Source: Methylobacillus sp. MM3
Lineage (GTDB): Bacteria; Pseudomonadota; Gammaproteobacteria; Burkholderiales; Methylophilaceae
Assembly (NCBI RefSeq): GCF_001645185.1
Contig: NZ_LXTQ01000050.1
Location: 186,001 to 250,000, forward strand
Direction: 5' to 3'
Length of the DNA: 64,000 nucleotides
Below the pieces are notes generated by a model. The model did not search any database. It saw only the letters and a list, made by a program, of their open reading frames with translations, and was not told where the DNA came from. The position numbers were made by a program, and so were the translations under genes. Positions 51,901 to 60,125 of this stretch are shown here, one piece after another (position 1 is the stretch's first letter; each line of letters opens with the position of its first letter).

Positions 51901-52441
51901 GCAGGAAAAGCTCAAGGCCATCGCCGAGGCCATGAGCAAACGCCCGGCGCTGGCATTGCGCATCGCTCCGGCCTTCGACGCCGCCGCCGACAAGGCCGCC
52001 TTGCAGGAAGCCGCGACCCGCCGCGACGTGCTCAAGGAAATGGGCCTGACACTCAAGGAAGGCGAACAGCCCGGCCCGCTGGACCTCAACAACGTCAAGG
52101 TGCAAACCGCCGTGGAAAACCTGCTCAAGGATAGCAAGGGCGAAAAGCGCAACCTCAAGGCGCTGGACGCGGTGCGGGATTACTTCAAGAAACCCAAGCC
52201 GGAAGATATTCCGAAATACGAAACCATGCTGCAGCAGCTCAAGGCCACCGCCAATATCACCGATGCCGATCTGGCCGCGCTCGCCAAGGCACGGGCATCG
52301 GCCATTCAGGGCTATTTGATCGACAAGGCCGGGCTGGATGCCCGGCGCGTAAGCGCGCAGGAGCCCGAAAAAACCACCGGCGACGGCAAGACGGTTCCGG
52401 CAAAAATGGAACTGGGCGTCGCCAAGGGCGGAACCTCGTAG
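48935..52441 (+). CDS. Large DUF748 (AsmA-like) envelope protein
   Basis: 1168 residues from the ATG at 48935 (GGAGAACGAA upstream). One N-terminal membrane helix (KIAAGLILGLTAAYFLLGYFAV, about 15-37) anchors a very long, repetitive beta-rich periplasmic body with DUF748/AsmA phrases (LDIGPDGKLNWADLL, HIHVQGLNAAVKQLAL, RIRGSIQPFRATDFTDL, DLPLDLAIALLEDSNGVIDL). The C-terminal part has an OmpA-like piece (IAFDPGSATLAPPEQEKLKAIAEAM). AsmA-like proteins bridge the membranes for lipid transport; by analogy this may do so. The stop codon lies within a REP hairpin. Confidence 0.88.
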   Translation: MNKKLRTILSGRRFKIAAGLILGLTAAYFLLGYFAVNPIAKRMLPWVAEHKLASRMTMDQVKFDPLRLILTVDNLRLSQPGGNALAGLEHLHVDLESDGLFRRAWHLKDIRLAAPYGHLDIGPDGKLNWADLLAKLNEDKEPDDDRIPRVLIDHLLIERGNLEYTERNRPTPFKAELTPLALELDGFSTLPQDRGDYLIAARMPDQGATLRWKGTFGANPLVSVGAVDIQGLKLAKLMEVVRRETLPITFTEGAMGTRFNYRFAMVDGKAEPYPQAKLSDIAVEIAHLAGKLGTENNMTLAEATATLPGLDLALNKGEHIHVQGLNAAVKQLALTNNSGHLLKLDQAAVNGLEYNLALNQLNIAEILLKQGEINATRAKDGSIDWQHLVPSGPEEAVAATEAPQTEVQPFRFAIANVQLQGWKAAYEDQTFVHPLRAEIQDINIGLNVQEAENGIAVAALNSELASLTLRSALYPQPVASLAKISLKDGAVSLKDSTVKLPGIQLSGMQTQVMVDAKKNINWLAVLESVPLAAAKAPAEKNTAPGWKVNLDTLSLDNSTVHIEDKSTGAAVALDVQGAMLEVRDASLDFARPVSVKASFQLKQGGRFEAAGKMALAPIKGDLQVKLSGLPLKPFSPYLSRYTLLKLTGGQAGLRGKLSLKSEKGLSGRFAGGFNIDQLAINEEVDDRLFLGWQSVSSDSLRLSLAPDKLHMDELRVVHPVGKIIIFEDKTMNVQRIMRPQPAAETPARAAPAKDPNAPEKFPVTVDRVSVDNGDLEFADLSLVPQFGTHMHTLGGVINGLSTDAASTAQVELDGKVDEYGSARIRGSIQPFRATDFTDLTLAFRNLEMNRLTPYSGKFAGRKIDSGKLSVDLEYKIKNRQLTGENKFVINTLKLGERVESPDAVDLPLDLAIALLEDSNGVIDLDLPISGSLDDPQFSYGKIVWKAIVNVIGKIATAPFRALGKLLGISSEKLEAIAFDPGSATLAPPEQEKLKAIAEAMSKRPALALRIAPAFDAAADKAALQEAATRRDVLKEMGLTLKEGEQPGPLDLNNVKVQTAVENLLKDSKGEKRNLKALDAVRDYFKKPKPEDIPKYETMLQQLKATANITDADLAALAKARASAIQGYLIDKAGLDARRVSAQEPEKTTGDGKTVPAKMELGVAKGGTS

Positions 52442-52464
52442 CGCAGCGGGGATGCCTGCGCTAC
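52438..52464. repeat. Single GTAG-type REP overlapping the DUF748 stop codon
   Basis: GTAGCGCAG (52438-52446) pairs with CTGCGCTAC (52456-52464). The TAG stop at 52439-52441 is part of the element. Same family as the pair at 42259-42334. Confidence 0.65.
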
Positions 52465-52570
52465 CAGCTGACGAAGAACACTATTCCTGGCAAACGGATG
52501 AACTGAATTCCCAAAATGGCATCCATTCGATAAAGCTGCACTCCTGTTTTCATTCACTTGCGAGGTTCCC

Positions 52571-52906
52571 ATGGTCGCTTGGCTTCCGGCATTCAAAACC
52601 ATACTTCCCTACGTCACGCAGATCGTCACGCTGGCCGTGCCGGCCTTCACCACAAAAAGCGATGCCGGCGCATCGCAGGAAGTCGTCAGCAAACAGATTG
52701 CGGAACTGCAGGATGCCGCGACCCGCAACACCGAAGCCGTCAAGGTGCTCGCATCGCAGTTGCAGAAGGCAATTGCCGATATCGAAACGGGCGCCGCGCG
52801 CATCGAAAAGGAACTCCAGAAAACCCGTCAATTGTGTTTGGTGGCGATCACGGTTTCGGGCATCGCCATTTTGCTCGGGATAGCAGCACTGGTCGCAGGC
52901 AATTGA
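52571..52906 (+). CDS. Small protein with coiled coil and C-terminal membrane helix
   Basis: 111 residues, no family recognised. An N-terminal hydrophobic stretch (FKTILPYVTQIVTLAVPAF) is followed by a helical, coiled-coil-like section (EVVSKQIAELQDAATRNTEA, VKVLASQLQKAIADIETGAA; about 37-85) and a final membrane helix (LVAITVSGIAILLGIAALVAG). The layout resembles small phage/toxin-accessory or membrane-scaffold proteins, but nothing specific can be claimed. GAGGTTCCC precedes the ATG. Between DUF748 and a VOC gene on the same strand. Confidence 0.6.
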   Translation: MVAWLPAFKTILPYVTQIVTLAVPAFTTKSDAGASQEVVSKQIAELQDAATRNTEAVKVLASQLQKAIADIETGAARIEKELQKTRQLCLVAITVSGIAILLGIAALVAGN

Positions 52907-52943
52907 CCGGTCATTCGAATCCATTCGCTTGGAAGGAGACAGC

Positions 52944-53351
52944 ATGGCGACGCAAATTTTCGTCAATCTACCCGTGAAAGACCTGCAACGATCCGTAGCG
53001 TTTTTCACGGCATTGGGCTATGACTTCGACCTGAACTTCACCGATGAAAATGCCACTTGCATGATCGTCGGCGAGAACATTTTCGTCATGCTGCTGGTCG
53101 AGCCTTTTTTCCAGACCTTCATCAAAAAGGAAATCTGCGACGCGCGCAAAAGTACCGAGGTGCTCGTCTGCCTCTCGTGCGAGAGCCGCGCCAAGGTGGA
53201 TGAACTGGTCGCCAAGGCTATTGCGGCCGGCGGCACGATACCGCGCGAAACGCAGGACCTCGGCTTCATGTACAACTGCGCCTTCGAAGATCTGGATGGG
53301 CATATCTGGGAGCTGGTTTACATGGAACCCACCGCTGTAGGCCAGGGCTGA
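52944..53351 (+). CDS. VOC family protein (PhnB/YycE-like)
   Basis: 135 residues from the ATG at 52944 behind AAGGAGA. VOC halves: IFVNLPVKDLQRSVAFFTALGYDFD and MYNCAFEDLDGHIWELVYMEP. The style matches the extradiol-dioxygenase-like VOC proteins that lack obvious metal ligands in the first half. Function unknown. Convergent with the LysR gene that follows. Confidence 0.88.
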   Translation: MATQIFVNLPVKDLQRSVAFFTALGYDFDLNFTDENATCMIVGENIFVMLLVEPFFQTFIKKEICDARKSTEVLVCLSCESRAKVDELVAKAIAAGGTIPRETQDLGFMYNCAFEDLDGHIWELVYMEPTAVGQG

Positions 53352-53370
53352 CGGCAAGCCCGGCCATCCG

Positions 53371-54264
53371 TTACGCCGCAGGAGTCGGAATGACCAGGTG
53401 CTGCTCCAGAAACCTGATCAGCAATTGCGTCTTCAGCGGCAGGTGGCGGCGCGAAGGATAGACCGCATACAGCGACTGCTGCCGGCCAGGACGGAACTGG
53501 GGCAATATCAGTTTCAATTCGCCGCGCTCGATTTCGTCGTGGATCTGCCAGTAGCACACCATGCCGACGCCCAACCCGTCCTTGATCGCGGCAACCAGCG
53601 CCTCGCTGTAGTTGGTCTGGAAGTTGCCGCGCACCTTCTGGTGCAACACCTTGCCTTCATGCACAAATTCCCAGTTGTAGTTTTCGTTGAGCACGATGCA
53701 ATTGTGGTGCTCGAGGTCGGCGGGATGCGCGAGCAGCGCGGTGCGGGAGAGGTACTCTTCGGTAGCGCACAGCACTTCGGGCGAGGGGCCGAGTTTGCGC
53801 GCTATCAGACTGGAGTCGTTCATCTGCGCACCACGGATCGCGAGGTCTATGCCCTCGGCAACGATGTCCAGCACCTTGTCCGACAGCTCGAAACTGATGC
53901 GTATCGAGGGATAAAGCCGGATGAATTGCGTGATCAGCGGCATCAGGTACAACCGCGCGAACGAGGCCGAGGCGGTCATGCGAATCTGGCCGCTAGGCTG
54001 GGTTTTCTCGCCCCACTCGCTTTCGTACTGCTCCACCAGTTCCAGCAGGTTCACCGACTGCTCGAACAGCCGCTGCCCTTCGTCCGTAGGTTGGATGGTG
54101 CGGGTAGTACGGTGAAACAAACGCGTGCCAAATTCGGTTTCGAGCCGCGCCAGGCGCTTGCTGATTACTCCCGGCGTGGTCTGCGCGATCATGGCCACCG
54201 CCGACAGGCTGCGTTTTTCGTAGATCTGCACGAACAGCTTCAAGTCATCGATGGATTTGAACAT
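53371..54264 (-). CDS. LysR-family transcriptional regulator
   Basis: 297 residues. N-terminal winged HTH (DLKLFVQIYEKRSLSAVAMIAQTTPGVISKRLARLETEFGTRLFHRTTRTI, about 6-55) and a LysR substrate-binding domain (QIRMTASASFARLYLMPLI, IDLAIRGAQMNDSSLIARKL, GNFQTNYSEALVAAIKDGLGVGM). It lies downstream of, and in the same direction as, the small NTF2/membrane gene group, which may be its target. Confidence 0.92.
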   Translation of the reverse strand: MFKSIDDLKLFVQIYEKRSLSAVAMIAQTTPGVISKRLARLETEFGTRLFHRTTRTIQPTDEGQRLFEQSVNLLELVEQYESEWGEKTQPSGQIRMTASASFARLYLMPLITQFIRLYPSIRISFELSDKVLDIVAEGIDLAIRGAQMNDSSLIARKLGPSPEVLCATEEYLSRTALLAHPADLEHHNCIVLNENYNWEFVHEGKVLHQKVRGNFQTNYSEALVAAIKDGLGVGMVCYWQIHDEIERGELKLILPQFRPGRQQSLYAVYPSRRHLPLKTQLLIRFLEQHLVIPTPAA

Positions 54265-54285
54265 TGGCCGCCTGCCGGTTCGCTT

Positions 54286-54405
54286 TCAGTATTCGTAAAT
54301 CGAGAAATAATACCTGCCACAGGCTGACAGGCGCACCGCGATATCGTGCCACCAGCCACGCAAATGCCCTTCGCCATTTTTGCTGCCGTTTGCCGTGAAT
54401 CTCAT
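54286..54405 (-). CDS. Possible 39-residue protein with a perfect Shine-Dalgarno
   Basis: ATG at 54405 is preceded by AGGAGG with a 4-nt spacer, the best ribosome site in the neighbourhood. The peptide MRFTANGSKNGEGHLRGWWH and IAVRLSACGRYYFSIYEY looks like no known family and has no membrane helix. It sits between the membrane protein gene and lysR on the same strand. Short length makes it uncertain. Confidence 0.35.
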   Translation of the reverse strand: MRFTANGSKNGEGHLRGWWHDIAVRLSACGRYYFSIYEY

Positions 54406-54461
54406 ATCGCCTCCTCGCGTCGGATGATACGAATAAGGGCCGGTACGTTCCGGCCCAGGCC

Positions 54462-54860
54462 TTACATGGCCGTGACGAACGCGTGGCTCACCCAGACGAA
54501 TCCGCAAGTGGTGATCATGAAGCTCAGTGCAGTGTAAACCTTCCACAGCACGTTATTCCAGAAGTCGGTCTTGAGCATCGCGATCACGAAGATGCTGGGA
54601 TTGGTCATTCCGCCGATCACCACCAGCCAGCAGGCGGCAGCGGGCAAGTGATAGCCGCCGGCCGTCGCCGCGCCGTAAAACGCGAAGCAGAACAGCGCCA
54701 TCAGGATGTAGTCGATGTGTGCCTTGATCAGCAGGCCATAGTCCTTGACCACCCCGCCATCCACGCCCTTGATCACGAACCAGCGCGCAAACGTGCCCAG
54801 CCAGGCGAGCACCAATGCTGCGCTCACCATCGCGATACCGCCTTTCAATAAAATTTCCAT
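54462..54860 (-). CDS. Four-helix membrane protein of unknown function
   Basis: 132 residues from the ATG at 54860 behind GGAGGGG; a TTG five codons earlier overlaps that site. Four hydrophobic helices (LLKGGIAMVSAALVLAWLGTF, IDYILMALFCFAFYGAATAGG, AACWLVVIGGMTNPSIFVIAML, ALSFMITTCGFVWVSHAFV). No family assigned. It lies 48 nt after the NTF2-like gene on the same strand, so the two probably work together. Confidence 0.7.
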   Translation of the reverse strand: MEILLKGGIAMVSAALVLAWLGTFARWFVIKGVDGGVVKDYGLLIKAHIDYILMALFCFAFYGAATAGGYHLPAAACWLVVIGGMTNPSIFVIAMLKTDFWNNVLWKVYTALSFMITTCGFVWVSHAFVTAM

Positions 54861-54908
54861 TTTTAACCCCTCCAAAATTAAGAATAGTGATTGATTGCCC
54901 TATGGCGT

Positions 54909-55283
54909 TCAGTGGCTGTGGAGGTGGAAGACCTTGTTCATGATTTTCCATTCGCCGTCCACTTTGAGCAGGTTGAAAAAGTCGGTGAAACGATGCCCGG
55001 TCCAGTTATCCGACTCCACCCGCACGCTCGCCACCGTGCCGACCACATCGATGTGCACGATGCGCGTCTGCAGATTGCTGGCCGGACCGTTCTCATCGTT
55101 CCAGTCGTACAGGTTCTGGATTGGGCCCGCGAACAGACTGTCCTCGACGTAGCCATAGATCGTGGCCTCCGCATGGAACGCCGGCTTCATGCGCTCGCCC
55201 TCGCCGCTGATCGCGCCATCGACGTAATGCTGGATGGTGGCGGCGATTTCTTCGTACTCCGTGATATCGGTTGCCGTATTCAT
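54909..55283 (-). CDS. NTF2-like (putative lumazine-binding/SnoaL-type) protein
   Basis: 124 residues from the ATG at 55283 with GGAGA upstream; the longer frame adds a Cys/Arg-rich non-homologous leader. Typical NTF2 pattern: EEIAATIQHYVDGAISGEGERMKPAFHAEATI, then RIVHIDVVGTVASVRVESDNW and FTDFFNLLKVDGEWKIMNKVFHLH. The cone-shaped fold binds small hydrophobic ligands or acts as dehydratase/isomerase. First gene of the small group that leads to the membrane protein. Confidence 0.85.
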   Translation of the reverse strand: MNTATDITEYEEIAATIQHYVDGAISGEGERMKPAFHAEATIYGYVEDSLFAGPIQNLYDWNDENGPASNLQTRIVHIDVVGTVASVRVESDNWTGHRFTDFFNLLKVDGEWKIMNKVFHLHSH

Positions 55284-55387
55284 GATGTCTCTCCGTGTTG
55301 GTGGTGAAACGCATCTTGTTCTTTTTCTTATTTGGGATAAATAACAGCATAGGAACAATACTTATCCCCAACTGGGAACAGTAGGCG

Positions 55388-55420
55388 CAAAAAAAGGCCG
55401 GGGAGGAGAGACCCGGCCAA
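55388..55420 (-). terminator. Rho-independent terminator of the efflux operon
   Basis: GGCCGGG/CCCGGCC stem around 9 nt; on the minus strand followed by T7. It lies about 40 nt beyond the stop of the outer-membrane factor gene. Confidence 0.85.
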
Positions 55421-55457
55421 GTGGCAAAACGGAGATGCGAAAAACAGGGAAATGCGG

Positions 55458-56894
55458 TTATCGGGTCGCGACTTCCTCTGTCGCTGTGCGGGAGCCCCAG
55501 CCGCCGCCCAACGCGCGGATCAAACCCACCGACGCCACCGAGCGCTGACCCATGCTCTGGCTTTGCGCCCGCTCGGCAGCGAGACTGGTCCGCTGCGCGT
55601 CGATGACCTCGAAGTAGCTCGCCGAACCGTTGCTGTAGCGCACTTCCGCCAGATGCGACGCACGCTTCGCCGATGCGATCGCCTCATCCTGAAAGCCGAT
55701 CTGCCTGTCCAGCGTGCGCAATGCGCTCAGGTTGTTTTCCACCTCCTGAAAACCCACCAGCACCTGTTGCCGGTAATTGGCCACCTGCGTTTCATAGCCG
55801 GCATCGGCACGGGCGAGATTGGCCTTGTTGCGGCCGCCGTCGAAGATCGGCAGGCTCAGCGCGGTGCCGACCAGCGGCCCCAGCAGCCAGCTGCGGCTGG
55901 ACCACTTGAATAGCTCCGACAATTCGTCGGAGGCGTAACCGCCCGACCCGGTCAGCACCAGCTTGGGAAAGAACGCCGCCTTGGCCACGCCGACACGGGC
56001 GCTGGCCGCCGCCAACTGGCGCTGCGCCTGCGCGATGTCCGGGCGGCGTTCCAGCAGTTCCGATGGCAGACCAGCCGGCACGACCACCGTAGAAGGTTGC
56101 AAAGACGCGAACGCCAGCGTGAATTGCGCGGGGGCTTTGCCGAGCAAAATCGCCAGCGCATGATCCTGCTGAGCGCGTAAGCGCTTCACGCTCTCCGCCT
56201 CCGCCTGCACAATGGAAAGCTCGGTACTGGCCTTGGCGACGTCGAGCTCGCTGGTATCGCCCATATCGAAGCGCACCTGTACCAGCCGCACCTCTTCCCG
56301 GCGCAGCGCGATGGTTTTTTCCAGGATCGCCAGCTCGGAATCGAGCGAGCGGATGGAAAAATACTGCTGCGCCACGTCCGCCTGCAACGCGAGCAGCACG
56401 GAACGGTAGGCGGCTTCCTGCCCCTCGGCGTCGAGTTTTGCGGCGCGGCTTTCATCCGACAGGCGACCGATCAGGTCGACCTCATACGAGGCGTTCACCT
56501 GCGCGCGCCATTCCGTCGTCGGCGACGTGGTGCTGTCCCGCAGGCGCGTTGGGCCGATGCCGCCGTTGAGCTGGAAGCCGCGATTGGCGTCCACCACCCC
56601 GGCCGTCGCCCGCGCCTCCTTGACCCGGGCCAGCGCAATCGCCAGGCCGGGGTTGGCCTCCGTCGCCTGGGTGATCAGGCCGTTCAGCTCCACGTCGTCA
56701 TATATCTTCCACCACTCGCCGCGATCCGCCTGATCGGCGGGTGTGGCAGCCTTCCATGCGCCTTCCAGCCCGGCGGCTTCGCGGTACTGCGCCGGAAGAT
56801 CGAGCGTCACCTGCTCCGGCGGCTTGACGGTGCTGCAGCCGGCCAGCACCAGCGTGGCCGCCAGTGCCGTCAGTTTCCAGTTGTATCGTGTCAT
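55458..56894 (-). CDS. Outer-membrane efflux lipoprotein (NodT/OprM family)
   Basis: 478 residues from the ATG at 56894, two bases after the pump gene's stop; the frame is open much further upstream but inside the pump gene. Lipoprotein signal TALAATLVLAGCS (Cys at about 20). Two homologous TolC-type halves with long helices: NPGLAIALARVKEARATAGV, SYEVDLIGRLSDESRAAKLDAE, ERRPDIAQAQRQLAAASARVGVAKAAFFP and LPIFDGGRNKANL. It forms the trimeric exit duct of the RND system. Confidence 0.93.
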   Translation of the reverse strand: MTRYNWKLTALAATLVLAGCSTVKPPEQVTLDLPAQYREAAGLEGAWKAATPADQADRGEWWKIYDDVELNGLITQATEANPGLAIALARVKEARATAGVVDANRGFQLNGGIGPTRLRDSTTSPTTEWRAQVNASYEVDLIGRLSDESRAAKLDAEGQEAAYRSVLLALQADVAQQYFSIRSLDSELAILEKTIALRREEVRLVQVRFDMGDTSELDVAKASTELSIVQAEAESVKRLRAQQDHALAILLGKAPAQFTLAFASLQPSTVVVPAGLPSELLERRPDIAQAQRQLAAASARVGVAKAAFFPKLVLTGSGGYASDELSELFKWSSRSWLLGPLVGTALSLPIFDGGRNKANLARADAGYETQVANYRQQVLVGFQEVENNLSALRTLDRQIGFQDEAIASAKRASHLAEVRYSNGSASYFEVIDAQRTSLAAERAQSQSMGQRSVASVGLIRALGGGWGSRTATEEVATR

Positions 56895-56896
56895 GC

Positions 56897-59800
56897 TCAG
56901 ACTCCCTTCTGCGGCTCGGCGGTCAGTACGGCGGCGGCCGGCGCGTCTATTGTTTTGGTTTCGTGCGTGCATTTGGCGACCAGGGTGCGCAGCAGCACGT
57001 AGAAAATCGGCGTCAGGAACAGGCCGAATATGGTCACGCCTATCATCCCGGCGAACACCGCCAGACCCATCGCGTGACGCATTTCCGAACCGGCACCGGT
57101 GGACAGCACCAGCGGCACCACGCCGGCGATGAAGGCGATGGAGGTCATCAGGATGGGGCGCAGGCGCAGGCGGGCCGCCTCGATCGCCGCCGCATAAATC
57201 TTGCGGCCCTCGAGCTCCAGTTCGCGCGCGAACTCGACGATCAGGATCGCGTTCTTGCATGCCAACCCCACCAGCACCACCAGGCTCACCTGGGTGAAGA
57301 TATTGTTGTCGCCATCGGTCAGCCATACGCCGAAAATCGCCGACAGCAGGCCCATCGGCACGATCAGCAGCACGGCCAGCGGCAGCGTCAGGCTCTCGTA
57401 TTGCGCGGCGAGCACCAGGAACACCAGCAGCACCGACAGCGGCAGGATCACGAACAGCGTGTTGCCGGCGATCTTTTCCTGGTAGGTCAGCTCGGTCCAC
57501 TCGAAGCCGATGCCGCGCGGCAGGGTTTCTGCCGCGATGCGCTCCACCGCGGCCTGCGCCTCGCCGGTGCTGTAGCCGGGCGCCGCGCCGCCGTTGACGT
57601 CGGCCGACGGAAAGCCGTTGTAGCGCATGGCGCGATCCGGCCCGTAGCTCTGCGTCATCTTCAGCACCGACGACAGCGGCACCATCTCGCCCTTGTCGTT
57701 GCGCGCCTTCAACAGCCCGACATCCTCGGCATGCGCACGGAATTGCGCGTCGGCCTGCACGCGTACCTGATAGGTGCGGCCGAACTTGTTGAAATCGTTG
57801 ACGTAGAGCGAGCCCAGGTAGATCTGCAACGTGTCGAACACTTCCGGGATCGAGACGCCCAACTGCTGCGCATGCGTACGGTCGACGTCGGCATACAGCT
57901 GCGGCACGTTGTTCTGGTAGCTGGAGAACATCCCGGCCAGCTCGGGCGCCTTCTGCGCCTTGGCGAGGAACGCTTGCAGCGCATCATTGAGCGCCTCGTT
58001 GCCCAGCGCCGCGCGATCCTGGATTTGCAGCTTGAAGCCGCCGATAGTACCCAGCCCTTGTACCGGCGGCGGCGGGAACACGGCGATGAACGCGCCCTGC
58101 ACCGCGGCGTATTCCTTGTTGAGCTGTTGCGCGATGGCGAAGCCGTTCAGCTCGGGCGACTTTCGCTCGCTGAAGGGCTTCAGCGTTGCGAATACGATGC
58201 CGGAATTGGGGCTGTTGGTGAAGCCGTTGATCGACAGGCCGGGAAAAGCCACCGCCGACTCCACGCCGGGATGCTTCAGCGCGATCTCGCTCATCTGGCG
58301 GATGACGTCCTCGGTGCGGTCCAGCGAAGCAGCATCGGGCAATTGCGCGAAGCTCACCAAGTATTGCTTGTCCTGCGCCGGAATGAAACCCGCCGGCACC
58401 TTGTGCAGCAGAAACATCGTCGCGCCGATCAGCAGCGCATACACCGCCAGCATCACGCTCTTGTGTCGCAATACGGCCGTGACGCCGCCGCCGTAGTTTT
58501 CCGAGCCGCGCTGGAACATCCGGTTGAAGCGCGTGAAGAACCAGCCAAAGAGGCCGTCGATGGTGCGCTGGAAGGCGTCCTTTTTCGCGTCGTGCGGCTT
58601 CAGCAGCAATGCGGCCAGCGCCGGCGACAAGGTCAGCGAGTTAAAAGCCGAAATCACGGTCGAAATCGCGATAGTGAGCGCAAACTGCTGGAAGAACTGC
58701 CCGGTCAGCCCACTGACGAAGGCCAGTGGCACGAACACCGCGGACAGCGTCAGCGCAATCGCGACGATGGGGCCGGATACTTCGCGCATCGCGCGGTAGG
58801 TCGCTTCCTTGGCGCTCAGGCCGTGGGCGATGTTACGCTCGACGTTCTCGACCACCACAATGGCGTCGTCGACCACAATACCGATGGCCAGCACCAGTCC
58901 GAACAGGCTTAAGGTATTGATGGAAAATCCCAGCCCCAGCATGATCGCGAACGTACCGATAATCGACACCGGCACCGCCAGCAGCGGGATGATGGACGCG
59001 CGCCAGGTCTGCAGGAACACGATCACCACCAGCACCACCAGCGCGACCGCGATCAGCAGCGTCTCGATCACGGCGTGGATGGAGGCCTTCACGAACTGCG
59101 TCGGGTCGTAAACGATGCGGTATTCCAGGCCTTCCGGCATGTCCTTCTGCAGCTCGGCCATGGTGTTACGCACGTTGTCCGAAATCTGCAGCGCATTGGA
59201 GCCGGGCGCCTGGAAGATGGGAATCGCCACTGCCGATTTGTTGTTCAGCAGCGAGCGCAGTGCGTACTCACTGGCGCCCAACTCGACGCGCGCCACGTCC
59301 TTGAGGCGCGTGACCACGCCGGTATCGGAGGTACGGATGACGATATTTTCGAATTCCTCTTCCGTAGCCAGCCGTCCGCGCGCATTGACGGAAATCTGGT
59401 AGTCCACGCCGGGCAGCGAGGGCGAAGCGCCGATCACGCCAGCGGCAACATCGACGTTCTGTTGGCGGATCGCGTTGACCACGTCGTTGGCGGTGAGGCG
59501 GCGCTCGGCCACCTTGCGCGGATCGAGCCAGATGCGCATCGAGTAATCGCCGGCGCCGAACAGCCGCACTTGGCCCACGCCTTCGATGCGGCCCAGCCTG
59601 TCCTTGACGTTGAGCACCGCGTAATTGCGCAGATAGGTCATGTCATAGCGGTCGTTGGGCGAGAGCAGATGCACGACCATGGTCAGATCGGGCGAGCTTT
59701 TCACGGTGGTGACGCCCAGCCGCTGCACTTCCTCAGGAAGCCTCGGTAACGCCTGATTAACGCGGTTCTGCACCAGTTGCTGCGCGAGATCGGGCGAAGT

Positions 59801-60097
59801 GCCGAGCTTGAAGGTGACGGTCAACGTCATCAGGCCGTCCGAGGTCGCCTGCGAGGCCATATAGAGCATGCCCTCGACGCCGTTGATCTGCTCCTCGATC
59901 GGTGCCGCGACGGTCTCGGCGATGGTCTGCGGATTGGCGCCGGGGAACTGCGCCTTGACGATGACCGACGGCGGCACGACTTCCGGGTACTCGGAAATCG
60001 GCAGATTGAGCATGGCAATCAGACCGCCGACGAAGATGATCACCGACAGCACGCCCGCGAAAATCGGCCGGTCTACAAAGAATTTTGAAATATTCAT
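56897..60097 (-). CDS. RND multidrug efflux permease (HAE1/AcrB family)
   Basis: 1066 residues, full length for HAE1 pumps. FFVDRPIFAGVLSVIIFVGG is the canonical N-terminal helix; twelve helices and two large periplasmic loops follow. VLAIGIVVDDAIVVVENVERN contains the two conserved TM4 Asp residues of the proton relay, and GLACKNAILIVEFA is the TM10-type helix. Closest in style to MexF/OqxB/BpeF pumps. Drives export using the proton gradient. Adaptor gene upstream (28 nt), outer-membrane factor downstream (2 nt). Confidence 0.95.
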   Translation of the reverse strand: MNISKFFVDRPIFAGVLSVIIFVGGLIAMLNLPISEYPEVVPPSVIVKAQFPGANPQTIAETVAAPIEEQINGVEGMLYMASQATSDGLMTLTVTFKLGTSPDLAQQLVQNRVNQALPRLPEEVQRLGVTTVKSSPDLTMVVHLLSPNDRYDMTYLRNYAVLNVKDRLGRIEGVGQVRLFGAGDYSMRIWLDPRKVAERRLTANDVVNAIRQQNVDVAAGVIGASPSLPGVDYQISVNARGRLATEEEFENIVIRTSDTGVVTRLKDVARVELGASEYALRSLLNNKSAVAIPIFQAPGSNALQISDNVRNTMAELQKDMPEGLEYRIVYDPTQFVKASIHAVIETLLIAVALVVLVVIVFLQTWRASIIPLLAVPVSIIGTFAIMLGLGFSINTLSLFGLVLAIGIVVDDAIVVVENVERNIAHGLSAKEATYRAMREVSGPIVAIALTLSAVFVPLAFVSGLTGQFFQQFALTIAISTVISAFNSLTLSPALAALLLKPHDAKKDAFQRTIDGLFGWFFTRFNRMFQRGSENYGGGVTAVLRHKSVMLAVYALLIGATMFLLHKVPAGFIPAQDKQYLVSFAQLPDAASLDRTEDVIRQMSEIALKHPGVESAVAFPGLSINGFTNSPNSGIVFATLKPFSERKSPELNGFAIAQQLNKEYAAVQGAFIAVFPPPPVQGLGTIGGFKLQIQDRAALGNEALNDALQAFLAKAQKAPELAGMFSSYQNNVPQLYADVDRTHAQQLGVSIPEVFDTLQIYLGSLYVNDFNKFGRTYQVRVQADAQFRAHAEDVGLLKARNDKGEMVPLSSVLKMTQSYGPDRAMRYNGFPSADVNGGAAPGYSTGEAQAAVERIAAETLPRGIGFEWTELTYQEKIAGNTLFVILPLSVLLVFLVLAAQYESLTLPLAVLLIVPMGLLSAIFGVWLTDGDNNIFTQVSLVVLVGLACKNAILIVEFARELELEGRKIYAAAIEAARLRLRPILMTSIAFIAGVVPLVLSTGAGSEMRHAMGLAVFAGMIGVTIFGLFLTPIFYVLLRTLVAKCTHETKTIDAPAAAVLTAEPQKGV

Positions 60098-60125
60098 TTT
60101 TTTGTTCCTGGTTGTCCGAGCAGGC

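Noticed and set aside
50837-52105. 422-residue minus-strand ORF opposite the DUF748 gene
   Set aside because: A typical GC-rich antisense shadow; the plus-strand gene is strongly supported.
56895-57500. 5' extension of the outer-membrane efflux frame
   Set aside because: It lies inside the pump gene; the lipoprotein signal begins at 56894.
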